Of a DNA stretch of 49,971 nucleotides, positions 6,947 through 16,349 are shown piece after piece; position 1 is the stretch's first letter, and the number at the start of each line of letters is the position of its first letter. The stretch is from Isosphaeraceae bacterium (GTDB lineage: Bacteria; Planctomycetota; Planctomycetia; Isosphaerales; Isosphaeraceae): the NCBI GenBank assembly GCA_031291845.1, contig JARLIH010000510.1, forward strand, positions 1-49,971. Reading direction: 5' to 3'. A program made the position numbers and the translations under genes. The notes beneath the pieces are model-generated. The model saw only the letters and a list, made by a program, of their open reading frames with translations. It was not told the origin of the DNA and made no database searches.

Positions 6947-9508
6947 ATGAAACGGGATCAAGCGAACGCGCCACCCCCAGCGCCGTCGCCCGCGAGCCAG
7001 GTGCGCGCGAACTCCGATTTCAGCGCGGTCTTCGAGCGGCAGATCGAGGAGATGATCGCCGCACTGGACCGCGGCGAGCATCCTCGGGCCGAGCAGTTCC
7101 TCGCCCAACTCCCTGGGCTGGCGGATGAGGAGGCAATCCGGATCGTCTTCGAAGAAGCATGCCTCCGCATGGAGCGGGGGGAGACCTCGGTCACCGCCGA
7201 GTTCCTCCAGCGGTTTCCCCAGTGGAGCTCCGCGCTCGGCCTGCTCGTGGAATGCAAACGCCTGTTGCTGACGGCGGCGCGGGCCGACTTTCCGGAGCCC
7301 GGGGACGACCTGGGAGATTTCCGGCTTCTGAGCGAAATCGGCCGGGGAGCGGTGGGACGCACGTTCCTGGCAAGCCAACATTCGCTCGCTAACCGGCTGA
7401 TGGTCTTGAAGGTCACCCCCCTCGGGGCGGAGGAGCACCTTCGCCTGGCTCGCCTGCAGCACATGAACATCGTGCCGCTTTACGTCGAGCACGTCTTCCC
7501 GGATCGTAACGTCCGCGTGCTCGGTATGCCCTACCTCGGTGGTACGTCGCTGGACCGCGTCCTCGAGTCGCTGGCGGCCGTTCCGCACGCGCAACGGACC
7601 GGGAAGCACCTGCTCGACGCGCTCGACCGTAGCGCACCGCCCGTGGTTCCCGAGTCGGTGTCTCTGTCGTTGGCGACCGGCCCGTTCCGCAAGTACCTCG
7701 CGCAGGCAACGTTCGTCGAGGCGATCTGCTGGATCGGCGCATGCCTGGCCGACGCGCTCCAGTACGCCCACGACCGCGGCCTGGTCCACCTCGACGTCAA
7801 GCCCTCCAACGTCTTGATCGCGGCGGACGGTCAGCCGATGCTTCTCGACTTTCACCTCGCGCGCGAGCCTCTTGCGTGCGGTCAGCCGGCCCCTGACCGC
7901 CTGGGAGGAACGTCGCAGTTTCAGTCGCCCGAGCAACATGCCGCCATCGAGTCGGTCCGGTGGGGCAGCCCGATCCGCTTCGCGGTCGACGGCCGCTCGG
8001 ACCTTTACTCGCTCGGACAGTTGCTCTACGAGGCACTCGGGGGCGAAGCCGCGACGCACACGACGTCGAGGCGGCCGCTCTCGACATGCAATCCGCGCGT
8101 CTCGCCGGGTCTTTCGGACATCGTCCGAAAGTGTCTCGCCCCGGAGGCCGACGCGCGCTACGCCGACGCGGCATCGCTCGCGCTCGACCTGCGCCGGCAC
8201 CTGAACGACTTTCCGTTGCGGGGCGTGAGCAACCGCAGCCTGGTCGAGCGCTGGCGGAAGTGGCGGCGGAGGAGGCCATCGGCCCTCCTTCGGCTGGGGG
8301 TCTGGCTGGGGGTGACGTCTTCGTTGCTCATGGTCGCGGCGGTCCTGGCCCTGCAGTTCTATCAGCGCGAGCACCAGATCGGCGCTGCACTCGCGGAGGG
8401 GAGGGACTACGTGGGAAAGCACCACTATCCCGAAGCCATCGCGGCCTTCCGGCGGGGCCTGGCGCTCGCCGACAACTGGCCCGGAGCCCGGGCGCAACAG
8501 CGAGCGCTCCACGCCTCCTTGCAACGCGTTCAGCGCTTGAGGAATGCCGCCGAGCTGCACGAGATGGTCGACCTGCTCCGGTTCCGGTTTGGGATGACTC
8601 CTCCCGAACCCGCGGAGGCCAGGTCGCTCTACCTCCGAGGGCGGGAGCTCTGGCAGTCTCGCGACCGGATCTTGAGTCCGGCCGGCGAACCGATCGATGC
8701 CGGCACCGAGCAGAATGTCCGCGCCGACCTGATCGACCTGGCGAGAATCCTCGCAGGCATGGCCGCCCAGCAGGCTCCCGGCGACGGGGCCGGTGTTGCC
8801 GAACCGACGGCCGACGCGGTGCTATTGCTCCGCGAAGCGCTCGCTCAGTTCGGGCCGAGCGCCGCGATGAGCCGCGATCTCTGGAGTTTGACTCGCTCCC
8901 TCGGCCAAACCCGCGCCGATACACCCCCGCCCGTCAGCGCGCCGCCAGGCACCGCCTGGGAACACCACGACCTGGGGCGTTCCTATCTCCGTTCGGGCGA
9001 CCACGCACTGGCCGAGACCGAGTTCCGACGCGCGATCGAGCTGCGTCCTGAGGAGTTCTGGCCGTACTTCTACCACGGCCTCTGTTGCTACAAGCTCGAG
9101 CGTCACGCCGACGCCGTGGCGTCGTTCGGCACGGCGATCGCCCTGGCGCCCCGGACCGCTGAGTGCTACTTCAACCGGGCCCTGGCGTACCAGGCCCTCG
9201 GCCGTGACGACGACGCGATCCGCGACGACACCCGCGCGCTCGCGCTCAACCCCCGCTTCACCGACGCCGCGCTCAACCGTGGAATCGCCCTGCTCCGGAC
9301 CGGCCGGCACGCGGCGGCCCTCGAGGACTTCGAACGGGCGCGGGCGACCGCCTCGGGTCCGCGGATGCTCGCCTTGATCGCTTACAACACCGCATTGGTT
9401 GCGATCGCCCGCAACGACCTGCCCGCCGCGCGGGCCAATCTCGAGCTTGCCATCAAGCATGGCGACAAGGATGCGCGGGATCTGTACGATCGCCTCCGTT
9501 TCCCTTGA
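6947..9508 (+). CDS. Membrane Ser/Thr protein kinase with TPR tail, atypical motifs
   Basis: The 853-aa product has a cytoplasmic kinase domain (about residues 125-440): a glycine loop IGRGAVG (near 131), Lys155 in VLKV, catalytic loop HLDVKPSN (281-288) and DFH at 301-303, followed by GGTSQFQSPE. A membrane segment lies at about 448-472, and tetratricopeptide repeats fill about 655-853 (units such as YLRSGDHALAETEFRRAIEL). HLD replaces HRD and DFH replaces DFG. The aspartates, lysine and asparagine needed for catalysis remain, so an active kinase is likely. It starts 1 bp after the sigma-factor stop; no good Shine-Dalgarno is visible, implying coupling. An in-frame TTG at 6929 is an alternative. 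The TPR sensor part would sit outside the membrane. Confidence 0.9.
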   Translation: MKRDQANAPPPAPSPASQVRANSDFSAVFERQIEEMIAALDRGEHPRAEQFLAQLPGLADEEAIRIVFEEACLRMERGETSVTAEFLQRFPQWSSALGLLVECKRLLLTAARADFPEPGDDLGDFRLLSEIGRGAVGRTFLASQHSLANRLMVLKVTPLGAEEHLRLARLQHMNIVPLYVEHVFPDRNVRVLGMPYLGGTSLDRVLESLAAVPHAQRTGKHLLDALDRSAPPVVPESVSLSLATGPFRKYLAQATFVEAICWIGACLADALQYAHDRGLVHLDVKPSNVLIAADGQPMLLDFHLAREPLACGQPAPDRLGGTSQFQSPEQHAAIESVRWGSPIRFAVDGRSDLYSLGQLLYEALGGEAATHTTSRRPLSTCNPRVSPGLSDIVRKCLAPEADARYADAASLALDLRRHLNDFPLRGVSNRSLVERWRKWRRRRPSALLRLGVWLGVTSSLLMVAAVLALQFYQREHQIGAALAEGRDYVGKHHYPEAIAAFRRGLALADNWPGARAQQRALHASLQRVQRLRNAAELHEMVDLLRFRFGMTPPEPAEARSLYLRGRELWQSRDRILSPAGEPIDAGTEQNVRADLIDLARILAGMAAQQAPGDGAGVAEPTADAVLLLREALAQFGPSAAMSRDLWSLTRSLGQTRADTPPPVSAPPGTAWEHHDLGRSYLRSGDHALAETEFRRAIELRPEEFWPYFYHGLCCYKLERHADAVASFGTAIALAPRTAECYFNRALAYQALGRDDDAIRDDTRALALNPRFTDAALNRGIALLRTGRHAAALEDFERARATASGPRMLALIAYNTALVAIARNDLPAARANLELAIKHGDKDARDLYDRLRFP

Positions 9509-9781
9509 ATTCAAATTCATCCGGAATTCGCGCGAATCTTTCCTGGGCTCGCCCGCTTACTCCTGCGATCCCAGTAGGCGATCAAAAGGGCCTCCGCCGA
9601 CTCAGCCCGGGAGCCGCTGTAAGCCCGGCTTCGCAGCGCCCCGCGGTCGAAACCGCTAGGCTCTCTTGAAAACCATCTGGAGAGCCGGCCATTGCCGGCC
9701 GAATCGCTGCGAGACGTTTCCCGCGGGCCATCATCACCAAGGGCATTTCACGAAAACCGGTTCCGTCCAGCAGGAGCACCC

Positions 9782-12700
9782 ATGTTTCACCGACTTTCGC
9801 GAAAACCCACCAGAACCCCCCGCTTCAATAGCGATGCACCCACCAGGCGGCAGCAATCAGCCCGGAGAGTGCTCGTCCTTGAAGGTCTGGAGTCGCGCGC
9901 TCTGCCGGCGCCCTTGGCATGGGCCGCGGGCGTGAACTTGCCGACGCCGGAAGCGGGGATCGTGGCCCAGCCGGAAGGGACAAGTTTGCTCACCACGGCC
10001 GGGCCGGGGACCACATCCTACACGGTGTCGGCCACCTATCCGAGCTGGAAGGCGACCACAGCGCCGACGGTTCAACCGCTCGATTTTGCGCGCACTTCTC
10101 CGGGCATCGCGCCATTGCCCAACGGCAATTTCATCGTCTTCGGCGGCTTGCAAAACGGCTTTGCCACCTCGGCCGTCACGCAGTACGATCCGAACACGGT
10201 CACGGTCGTGGATGGGGCGACCAACCAGACACGCTCCCTCCGATCGATGAACGTACCGCGCGCGGAGTTCGGCTGGGCCAGCGACGCCAACCACCTCGAT
10301 TACGCCATCGGCGGCCAGGACAATAATGGAACGCCGCTGGCCACGATGGAGGTTTACAATCCGACCGCGAACACCTGGACGTACCTGGCTTCGTTGCCGC
10401 AAACGTTGTACGGCGAGTCGGCCGTCAGCGACGGCGCGGGCCACATTTACACGTTCGGCGGCGTCGGCGCCAACGGGGCCATCAACAATCTCGTCTACCG
10501 CTACACCATCGCCACCAACACCTGGGATCAATCCGCCTCGCCCATGATCGTCGGCGTGCGCGACAGTGCAGCCGTGCTTGGCCCTAACGGCTTGATCTAT
10601 GTCATCGGGGGTAAGACCGCCACGGGTGCGAGCGCTACCGTGGAGAGTTACTCCATCGCCACCAACTCCTGGAACCTGGAAACGTCTCTCCCTCAGCCCC
10701 TCAGCTCAGCGGCGGCGGCGGTCGACTCCCTCGGTCGAATCGAGGTGCTGGGGGGCTATGACGTCAACGGCAACCCGTCGGCTGCAACCTATGTCAGCCA
10801 GGAATTCACACAACCCGACCTCGCGCCGACGATCACGTCCACTCCGGTGACGACCGGCGTCTTGAACGGCGGCTACGGTTACCAGGTTGTTTCCACGGGA
10901 AATCCGCAGGCCACGTATTCGTTGACCACCGAACCGGCGGGCATGACGATCGACCCCAGCACCGGTCTGATCAGTTGGACGCCGACTGCTCTGGGTAGCT
11001 ACAGCGTGACCGCCCAGGCCAGCAACAGCGTTGGTCAAACGTCGCAATCGTTCTCGATCAACGTCGTCCTGCCGAAACCGGCGGCTCCCACGGGCCTGAC
11101 GGGGACCAGCCTGTCGACGACCTCCGTCGGCCTCTCCTGGAACGCGTCGACGGACCCCCACGTGACCAGTTACGACGTGTACCGCCGATATGTGGCCCAC
11201 AGCCCCAAAGGTTCCGGCAGCACGATTTACTACTCACTGATCGCGTCCGGGATCACCACGACGTCGGTGACGCTCTCCGGAAGCGGCGTCTCCGGCACCT
11301 ACGCGGTGACCGCCGTCAACAGCGAGGGGATTCAATCACCGCGATCCGCGGACGTTTCCGCGGCGGTCATGACCCCGCCGGTCCTCTATACCGCCACAAC
11401 GACGTCGGGCGCCGACATCTCCAGCCTCACGCTCAATGTCGGACAGACGGGACAGATCGACCTGATCCAGGAGTTTGCCAATCCGGCACCGACGTTCTCC
11501 CTCGTCAACGGGCCGAGCGGTATCACGGTTAACCCCACGACCGGCCTGGTGACCTACACGCCGAGCCCGGCTGACATCGGCCAGCAGATCGTGACCTTCG
11601 CGGCAAGCAACAGCGCCGGCACATCCACGTACCAGTTTGTCTTTGATGTGTTGGCCCTCCAGCCGACCGTGACGGTGAGCGGCGGGCCGATCACTTATGA
11701 TGGAAACTCGCATTCAGCCAGCGCGTCCGCCGTCGGGATTGACGGCGTGACCCCGGTTGCCGGCAGTTTCACATTCACCTACAACGGTTCCACCACGCCC
11801 CCGGCGGCGGCAGGCACCTACACGGTCTCGGCGACCTTCACCAGCGCCGATCCTTCGTACGCCGGCACGGTCGCGACGACCAGCCTGACGATCGACCCGG
11901 CCACTCCGACCGTGACCGTGAACGGCGGCCCGTTCGCCTACGACGGCACGCCCCATGCCGCGACCGCGACGGCCGTCGGCGTAGACGGGGTCACCCCCGT
12001 CGACGGCACGTTCTCCTTCACCTACAACGGGTCGTCCACGCCGCCGACCGATCCTGGCCTTTACAGCGTGGTCACCACCTTTGCCAGCAACGATCCGAAC
12101 TATTCATCGGTGACCACGACCAGCGACTTGGTGATCAACAGTCCCGGCACGCTGGTCCCGACCTTGTCGCTCGTCGACGGCTCCGCCCCTTACGACGGCA
12201 ATCCCCACGCCGACTCAGCCAGCGCGGTCGCCGCTGACAACGTGACGCCCGTCGCCGGCACCTTCGTCTTTACCTACAACGGCTCCGCCACCCTACCGAC
12301 TCAGACCGGCACGTACAGCGTGGTCGCAACCTTCATCAGCGCGGACCCCGCCTACGCCAACGCCTCGATCGCCGGCAGCTTGACGATCAGCGCGGTGGCT
12401 CCCGCGCTTGCGGTCGATCCGACCCCGTTCACATACGACGGCACGAGCCATGCCGCTTCGGTGACGGCCCTGGGCGTCGACGGCGTCACTCCCGTCAATG
12501 GCACGTTCACCGTGACCTACAACGGCTCTCTCACGCCGCCCGTCAATGCCGGCACCTATGACGTGGCGGTGGCTTTTAGCAGCAATGATCCGAACTATCT
12601 CTCGACCAGCAGTACCAGCACGATCACGATTCTCCCCGCGACGCCTTCCGTGGGCCTCGGAAACGGCGGTCAGTGGGAATTCACCTACAATGGGATGCCG

Positions 12701-14572
12701 CAGACGGTCGTCGGCAGCGCGGTTGGCATTGACGGGGTGACGCCGATCAACGGCAGCTTCACCTACGAGTATTACAACGAATACGGGTCCAACACCCAGC
12801 TCTTCGGTCCTCCGCTCCCCGGCGCTCCCGTCGACGCGGGGTATTACACTTTCACCGAATACTTCACGAGCAACGATCCGAACTACGCCGACGGCAGCTT
12901 TAGCTGGGAGCTCTGGATCGATCCTGCCTCGCCCACCCTGACCCTCAACGGCGGACCTTTCACTTACAACGGCTCAGCTCAACCCGCCGTCGTGTCCGCG
13001 GTGGGCGTCGACGGCGTGACTCCGGTTGCCGGCAGTGTGACGTACATCACCTACAACGGGTCCACCACCGTTCCGAACGCTGCCGGCACCTATGCGGTCT
13101 TCGCGGAATTCACCAGCGGCGACCCGAATTACTACAGCTCGAGCGTCGACGGCACGCTCGTCATCAACAAGGCGACTCCCACGTTCAGCAGCCTCTCGTC
13201 CCCGGCGGTCAACGTCGGCACGTCCACCGTGACCGTGACCGGCCACATCGCCTCCGGTGCCACGGCCCCGGGCGGGGATGACGTTGCGGTCACGCTCAAC
13301 GGTGTGACCCAGCCGGCCACGATCAGCTCCAGCGGCAGTTTCAGCACCACCTTCAGCATCCAGGGCCTGACGACGGGTACCTATCCCATCACCTACGCGT
13401 ATCTCGGAGACGCGACGCAGTTCAACGCGTCAGGCACCGGCTCCGCCACCGGGACGCTGACCGTGCAAGCGGCGCCCAGCGTTCTCACCAATCCCGTGAG
13501 TCAAACCGTCGTGACTGGCAGCAGCGTCACGTTCTCCGCTGCGGCGTCCGGCTATCCCGTGCCGACCGTGCAGTGGCAACAGAGCACCAACGGCGCCACT
13601 TACACGAATATCCCCGGCGCCACGGGCCCAATCTACACCATCAGCGCCACCTCGGTCAGTCAGAACGGCTACCGGTACCGTGCGGTGTTCACCAACAGCG
13701 TCGGCACGGCGACGACCACCGTCGCGACCTTGAACGTGCAAGCGGCTCCGGCGGTGACCACGAACCCCACGATCCAAACGGTCAACGCCGGCCGGACCGC
13801 AACCTTCACGGCGGCGGCTACGGGCAGCCCCACGCCGACGGTCCAGTGGCAAGTGAGCACCGACGGCGGCAGCACCTTCACCAACATCGCCGGCGCCACC
13901 GGCGGGACCCTGACCTTGTCTGCCACGACGGCCAGCGAGAATGGCTACGTCTACCACGCGGTGTTCACGAACAGCGTCGGTTTCACGACGACAGCCAACG
14001 CGACGCTGACCGTCCACTATGCTCCGACCGTCAGCGCCAACCCGGTCAGCCAGTCGGTTGCGGCCGGCCAATCGGTCACGTTGACCGCCGGCGCGAGCGG
14101 CAGTCCCACGCCGACGGTTCAGTGGCAGGTGAGCACCAACGGCGGCACGTCCTACAGCAACATCGCCGGGGCCACCAGCACCACGCTGACGCTCGCCAGC
14201 GCGACGGCCGGTCAAAACGGCTACAGGTACCGCGCAGTATTCACCAATACGGTTGGCTCCGCGACGACAGTCGCGGCAACGCTGACGGTCCTGTCCGCGC
14301 CCACGGTGGCGACGAACCCGGTCAGCCAATCCGTCACGGCGGGCCAAACGGCCACTTTCACCGTCGTCGCGACTGGCAACCCCGCACCCGGCGTCCAGTG
14401 GCAAGTGAGCACCAACGGCGGTTCTTCCTACAGCAACATCGCCGGGGCCACCGGCACGACCCTGAGGCTCACCGGCACAACGTCCGGTCAGAACGGCTAC
14501 CGATACCGAGCTGTGTTTACCAACAGCGTCGGCGTCACGACCAGCACCGCGGCGATCCTGACCGTTCACTGA
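9782..14572 (+). CDS. Giant secreted Kelch / Ig-like repeat protein
   Basis: The 1596-aa product begins with the LExLExRxLP motif LEGLESRALP (residues 33-42). Then come Kelch repeats (about 90-360; VFGGL, AIGGQ, TFGGV, VIGGK, VLGGY blades), a putative-Ig domain, a fibronectin III-like domain (KPAAPTGLTGT, about 440-525), a second putative-Ig domain, six MBG-type repeats (11663-13177), one Big_3-like domain and four I-set-like Ig repeats (13475-14569). It ends at the last repeat with no visible anchor. Such proteins are extracellular adhesins or glycan-binding surface proteins. AGGAG at 9772-9776 fixes ATG 9782. Thr, Ser, Asn and Gly dominate. It follows the sigma/kinase trio by 273 bp on the same strand and could be in its regulon (inference). 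Confidence 0.85.
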   Translation: MFHRLSRKPTRTPRFNSDAPTRRQQSARRVLVLEGLESRALPAPLAWAAGVNLPTPEAGIVAQPEGTSLLTTAGPGTTSYTVSATYPSWKATTAPTVQPLDFARTSPGIAPLPNGNFIVFGGLQNGFATSAVTQYDPNTVTVVDGATNQTRSLRSMNVPRAEFGWASDANHLDYAIGGQDNNGTPLATMEVYNPTANTWTYLASLPQTLYGESAVSDGAGHIYTFGGVGANGAINNLVYRYTIATNTWDQSASPMIVGVRDSAAVLGPNGLIYVIGGKTATGASATVESYSIATNSWNLETSLPQPLSSAAAAVDSLGRIEVLGGYDVNGNPSAATYVSQEFTQPDLAPTITSTPVTTGVLNGGYGYQVVSTGNPQATYSLTTEPAGMTIDPSTGLISWTPTALGSYSVTAQASNSVGQTSQSFSINVVLPKPAAPTGLTGTSLSTTSVGLSWNASTDPHVTSYDVYRRYVAHSPKGSGSTIYYSLIASGITTTSVTLSGSGVSGTYAVTAVNSEGIQSPRSADVSAAVMTPPVLYTATTTSGADISSLTLNVGQTGQIDLIQEFANPAPTFSLVNGPSGITVNPTTGLVTYTPSPADIGQQIVTFAASNSAGTSTYQFVFDVLALQPTVTVSGGPITYDGNSHSASASAVGIDGVTPVAGSFTFTYNGSTTPPAAAGTYTVSATFTSADPSYAGTVATTSLTIDPATPTVTVNGGPFAYDGTPHAATATAVGVDGVTPVDGTFSFTYNGSSTPPTDPGLYSVVTTFASNDPNYSSVTTTSDLVINSPGTLVPTLSLVDGSAPYDGNPHADSASAVAADNVTPVAGTFVFTYNGSATLPTQTGTYSVVATFISADPAYANASIAGSLTISAVAPALAVDPTPFTYDGTSHAASVTALGVDGVTPVNGTFTVTYNGSLTPPVNAGTYDVAVAFSSNDPNYLSTSSTSTITILPATPSVGLGNGGQWEFTYNGMPQTVVGSAVGIDGVTPINGSFTYEYYNEYGSNTQLFGPPLPGAPVDAGYYTFTEYFTSNDPNYADGSFSWELWIDPASPTLTLNGGPFTYNGSAQPAVVSAVGVDGVTPVAGSVTYITYNGSTTVPNAAGTYAVFAEFTSGDPNYYSSSVDGTLVINKATPTFSSLSSPAVNVGTSTVTVTGHIASGATAPGGDDVAVTLNGVTQPATISSSGSFSTTFSIQGLTTGTYPITYAYLGDATQFNASGTGSATGTLTVQAAPSVLTNPVSQTVVTGSSVTFSAAASGYPVPTVQWQQSTNGATYTNIPGATGPIYTISATSVSQNGYRYRAVFTNSVGTATTTVATLNVQAAPAVTTNPTIQTVNAGRTATFTAAATGSPTPTVQWQVSTDGGSTFTNIAGATGGTLTLSATTASENGYVYHAVFTNSVGFTTTANATLTVHYAPTVSANPVSQSVAAGQSVTLTAGASGSPTPTVQWQVSTNGGTSYSNIAGATSTTLTLASATAGQNGYRYRAVFTNTVGSATTVAATLTVLSAPTVATNPVSQSVTAGQTATFTVVATGNPAPGVQWQVSTNGGSSYSNIAGATGTTLRLTGTTSGQNGYRYRAVFTNSVGVTTSTAAILTVH
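11663..13177 (+). repeat. Six tandem MBG-type beta repeats inside a CDS
   Basis: Repeat starts at 11663, 11906, 12158, 12401, 12644 and 12932 give units of 243, 252, 243, 243, 288 and about 246 bp. Each encodes a YDG/YNG turn, a V..DGVTPV.G.F.F.YNGS core and a P...GTY.V...F.S.DPNY ending. The fifth unit carries an insertion rich in Tyr and Asn. Confidence 0.85.
13475..14569 (+). repeat. Four tandem Ig-like repeats inside a CDS
   Basis: Units start at 13475, 13748, 14024 and 14300 (273, 276, 276 and about 270 bp). Each encodes NPVSQ.V..G...TF.A.ASG.P.P.VQWQ.STNGG and ends NGYRYRAVFTNSVG. The third and fourth are closest to each other at the DNA level. Confidence 0.88.
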
Positions 14573-14609
14573 TCGGGTCGACGCCGGCTGATGCGGTCGC
14601 AGCGTTTCG

Positions 14610-16349
14610 TCACGCGACAGGAACCGACTCGCCCACGAGCTCCGCGCCCCGCGCGGGCTCGTCGGCGCGGGTTTGACGTCGAAAACGCACGCCGTTTTCG
14701 ACGCGGCCGAGGCAGCGGTTGAACGTGATGAGCGTTGCGGCGAGCAACGCGCCGGAGGCTGCGGCATAACAGAGCGACCAGAAGAAACCCCAGGCGAGGT
14801 GGCCACTCCATTCGCCCCTGGTTCCGCTCGCGTCAAACGCCAGCTCGCCCGGACCGAAGAAGGGGCTGATCATCATCGCGCCTTCGGCGGCCGGGCTGTG
14901 CCCGGTAAGCAGGGCCAGAAACATACAGCCGACAGTGAAAAATACGTAGAGCGTGATCGTCAAGGCCACCGCGCGGCCGAGCCGGGAGACCCATGTCGCG
15001 AAGGCCAGCCCTACGCTCGTGACGGCCGCGCCGCAGCAGAGCACGAAAAGAACGGTCACCAACATGGAAGGCAGACCATGGCCGCGCTGGGCGCTCGCGA
15101 GAACCACGATCGCCGGCAAGACGGCCAACGCCGGCACCCGCCGAAAGCAGCTCAGCCACTTGCCCAGCACGATTTCGTGGGTCTCGAGCGGCGTCGACAT
15201 CAAGACGTCGAGGCTTCCTCGCACGCGTTCCTCGGCCAGCGACGTCGCCGCGGTCACGCTCAAGAGCAACATGCCGACCGAGACCTGAAGCCCGTTGACC
15301 CACGCGGCCGTCGCCGAAGGCCCCGACGAGAAGCAGGCGATGAGGCTGAAGAGCGTCGTCAGCGCGACGAACACCGCTCCCACGATCCTTGCCGCCAGCG
15401 ACGGCCGGTTGCGGTGCCACTCGCGCCACAGCACGGGGTTCCCGTCGAGCGACGGGCTGGGCAGTTGTTCGGTCCAGGCGGTCAGTCGACCGAGCAGCGG
15501 CCCGAGCCGGGCCCACCGTTCGGCGAGCGGTCGGCGCTTGCGAACGTTCTCCCGCGTGCAGACCGGGCGCAGCCGCACGACCGCCACAACCGTCAAGGCG
15601 GCCGAGACACCCAACGTCAGGCCGAGAAACGCGAAGTAATCCCCCATGTCGACCCGTCCCGGTCGCCAGTACGGCGCGAACGCCAGGTCAAACGGCGGGG
15701 CCGCGTTGAATGGAGACGATATCCCCAGGCCGAAGGTCCGATTCAGTTGAGCGACCATCGGCGCGGCGAGCATCCAGATGCCCCACACGGCATACGTGCC
15801 CAGTAAAGCCTCATGAGTCTTGCCCGCCCAGAGCGAGATCAGAAGCGCGAGACAGCAACCGAGCACGGCCATCCCGACCGTCACCAGGAACGCCCCGACG
15901 ATCGCGAGCGAGTCGACGCCGCCGAGCAACGCCAGCAACGCCGTCACCGGCAACGCACAGCCGACCAGACCCAGGACCGGCAACAGCCTCGCGGCGAGCT
16001 TGCCCAGCACGATCTCGCGGTCGGTCAGATCCGTCATCAGCAAGTGCGTGAGCGTGCCGCGCGCACGATCGAGACAAATCGCCCCGGCCGTCGCCGCCGG
16101 CGCCGCCAGCATGACCAGCGTCAACTGCGTGCCGATCGCCGCGAGGTAGAAGTCCTGGCCGAGCGCCGCGAGCGCCTGGAGCGTCGCCGTGTTCCGGATG
16201 CCGGGCCGGTTCCACCAGGTCGAGATCAACGCAGCCAGCAAGCAAGCAACAAAAAATGACCGCAAGGCGTATCCCTGCCAGCGCCGCGACGCAGCGATCC
16301 GCTCATAAGCAAAGACCGGTCCGAGCACGCTGCCGTGTCCGCGATTCAT
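14610..16349 (-). CDS. ABC-2 type transporter permease, duplicated form
   Basis: The 579-aa membrane protein has two similar halves, each with about six hydrophobic segments. Each half carries the ABC-2 permease signature around a coupling region: DRARGTLTHLLMTDLTDREIVLGKL (about 93-117) and EERVRGSLDVLMSTPLETHEIVLGKW (about 373-398). Such proteins form the membrane part of exporters, here probably as an internally duplicated pair. No ATPase gene lies next to it, so the nucleotide-binding subunit must be encoded elsewhere. GGGAGA just upstream of ATG 16349 supports the start. It converges on the giant repeat protein, ending 37 bp from it. Confidence 0.87.
   Translation of the reverse strand: MNRGHGSVLGPVFAYERIAASRRWQGYALRSFFVACLLAALISTWWNRPGIRNTATLQALAALGQDFYLAAIGTQLTLVMLAAPAATAGAICLDRARGTLTHLLMTDLTDREIVLGKLAARLLPVLGLVGCALPVTALLALLGGVDSLAIVGAFLVTVGMAVLGCCLALLISLWAGKTHEALLGTYAVWGIWMLAAPMVAQLNRTFGLGISSPFNAAPPFDLAFAPYWRPGRVDMGDYFAFLGLTLGVSAALTVVAVVRLRPVCTRENVRKRRPLAERWARLGPLLGRLTAWTEQLPSPSLDGNPVLWREWHRNRPSLAARIVGAVFVALTTLFSLIACFSSGPSATAAWVNGLQVSVGMLLLSVTAATSLAEERVRGSLDVLMSTPLETHEIVLGKWLSCFRRVPALAVLPAIVVLASAQRGHGLPSMLVTVLFVLCCGAAVTSVGLAFATWVSRLGRAVALTITLYVFFTVGCMFLALLTGHSPAAEGAMMISPFFGPGELAFDASGTRGEWSGHLAWGFFWSLCYAAASGALLAATLITFNRCLGRVENGVRFRRQTRADEPARGAELVGESVPVA

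Noticed and set aside
6809-8560. 583-codon minus-strand frame across the kinase domain
   Set aside because: It mirrors the high-GC kinase gene, is Arg/Gln-rich, and has no recognisable domain.
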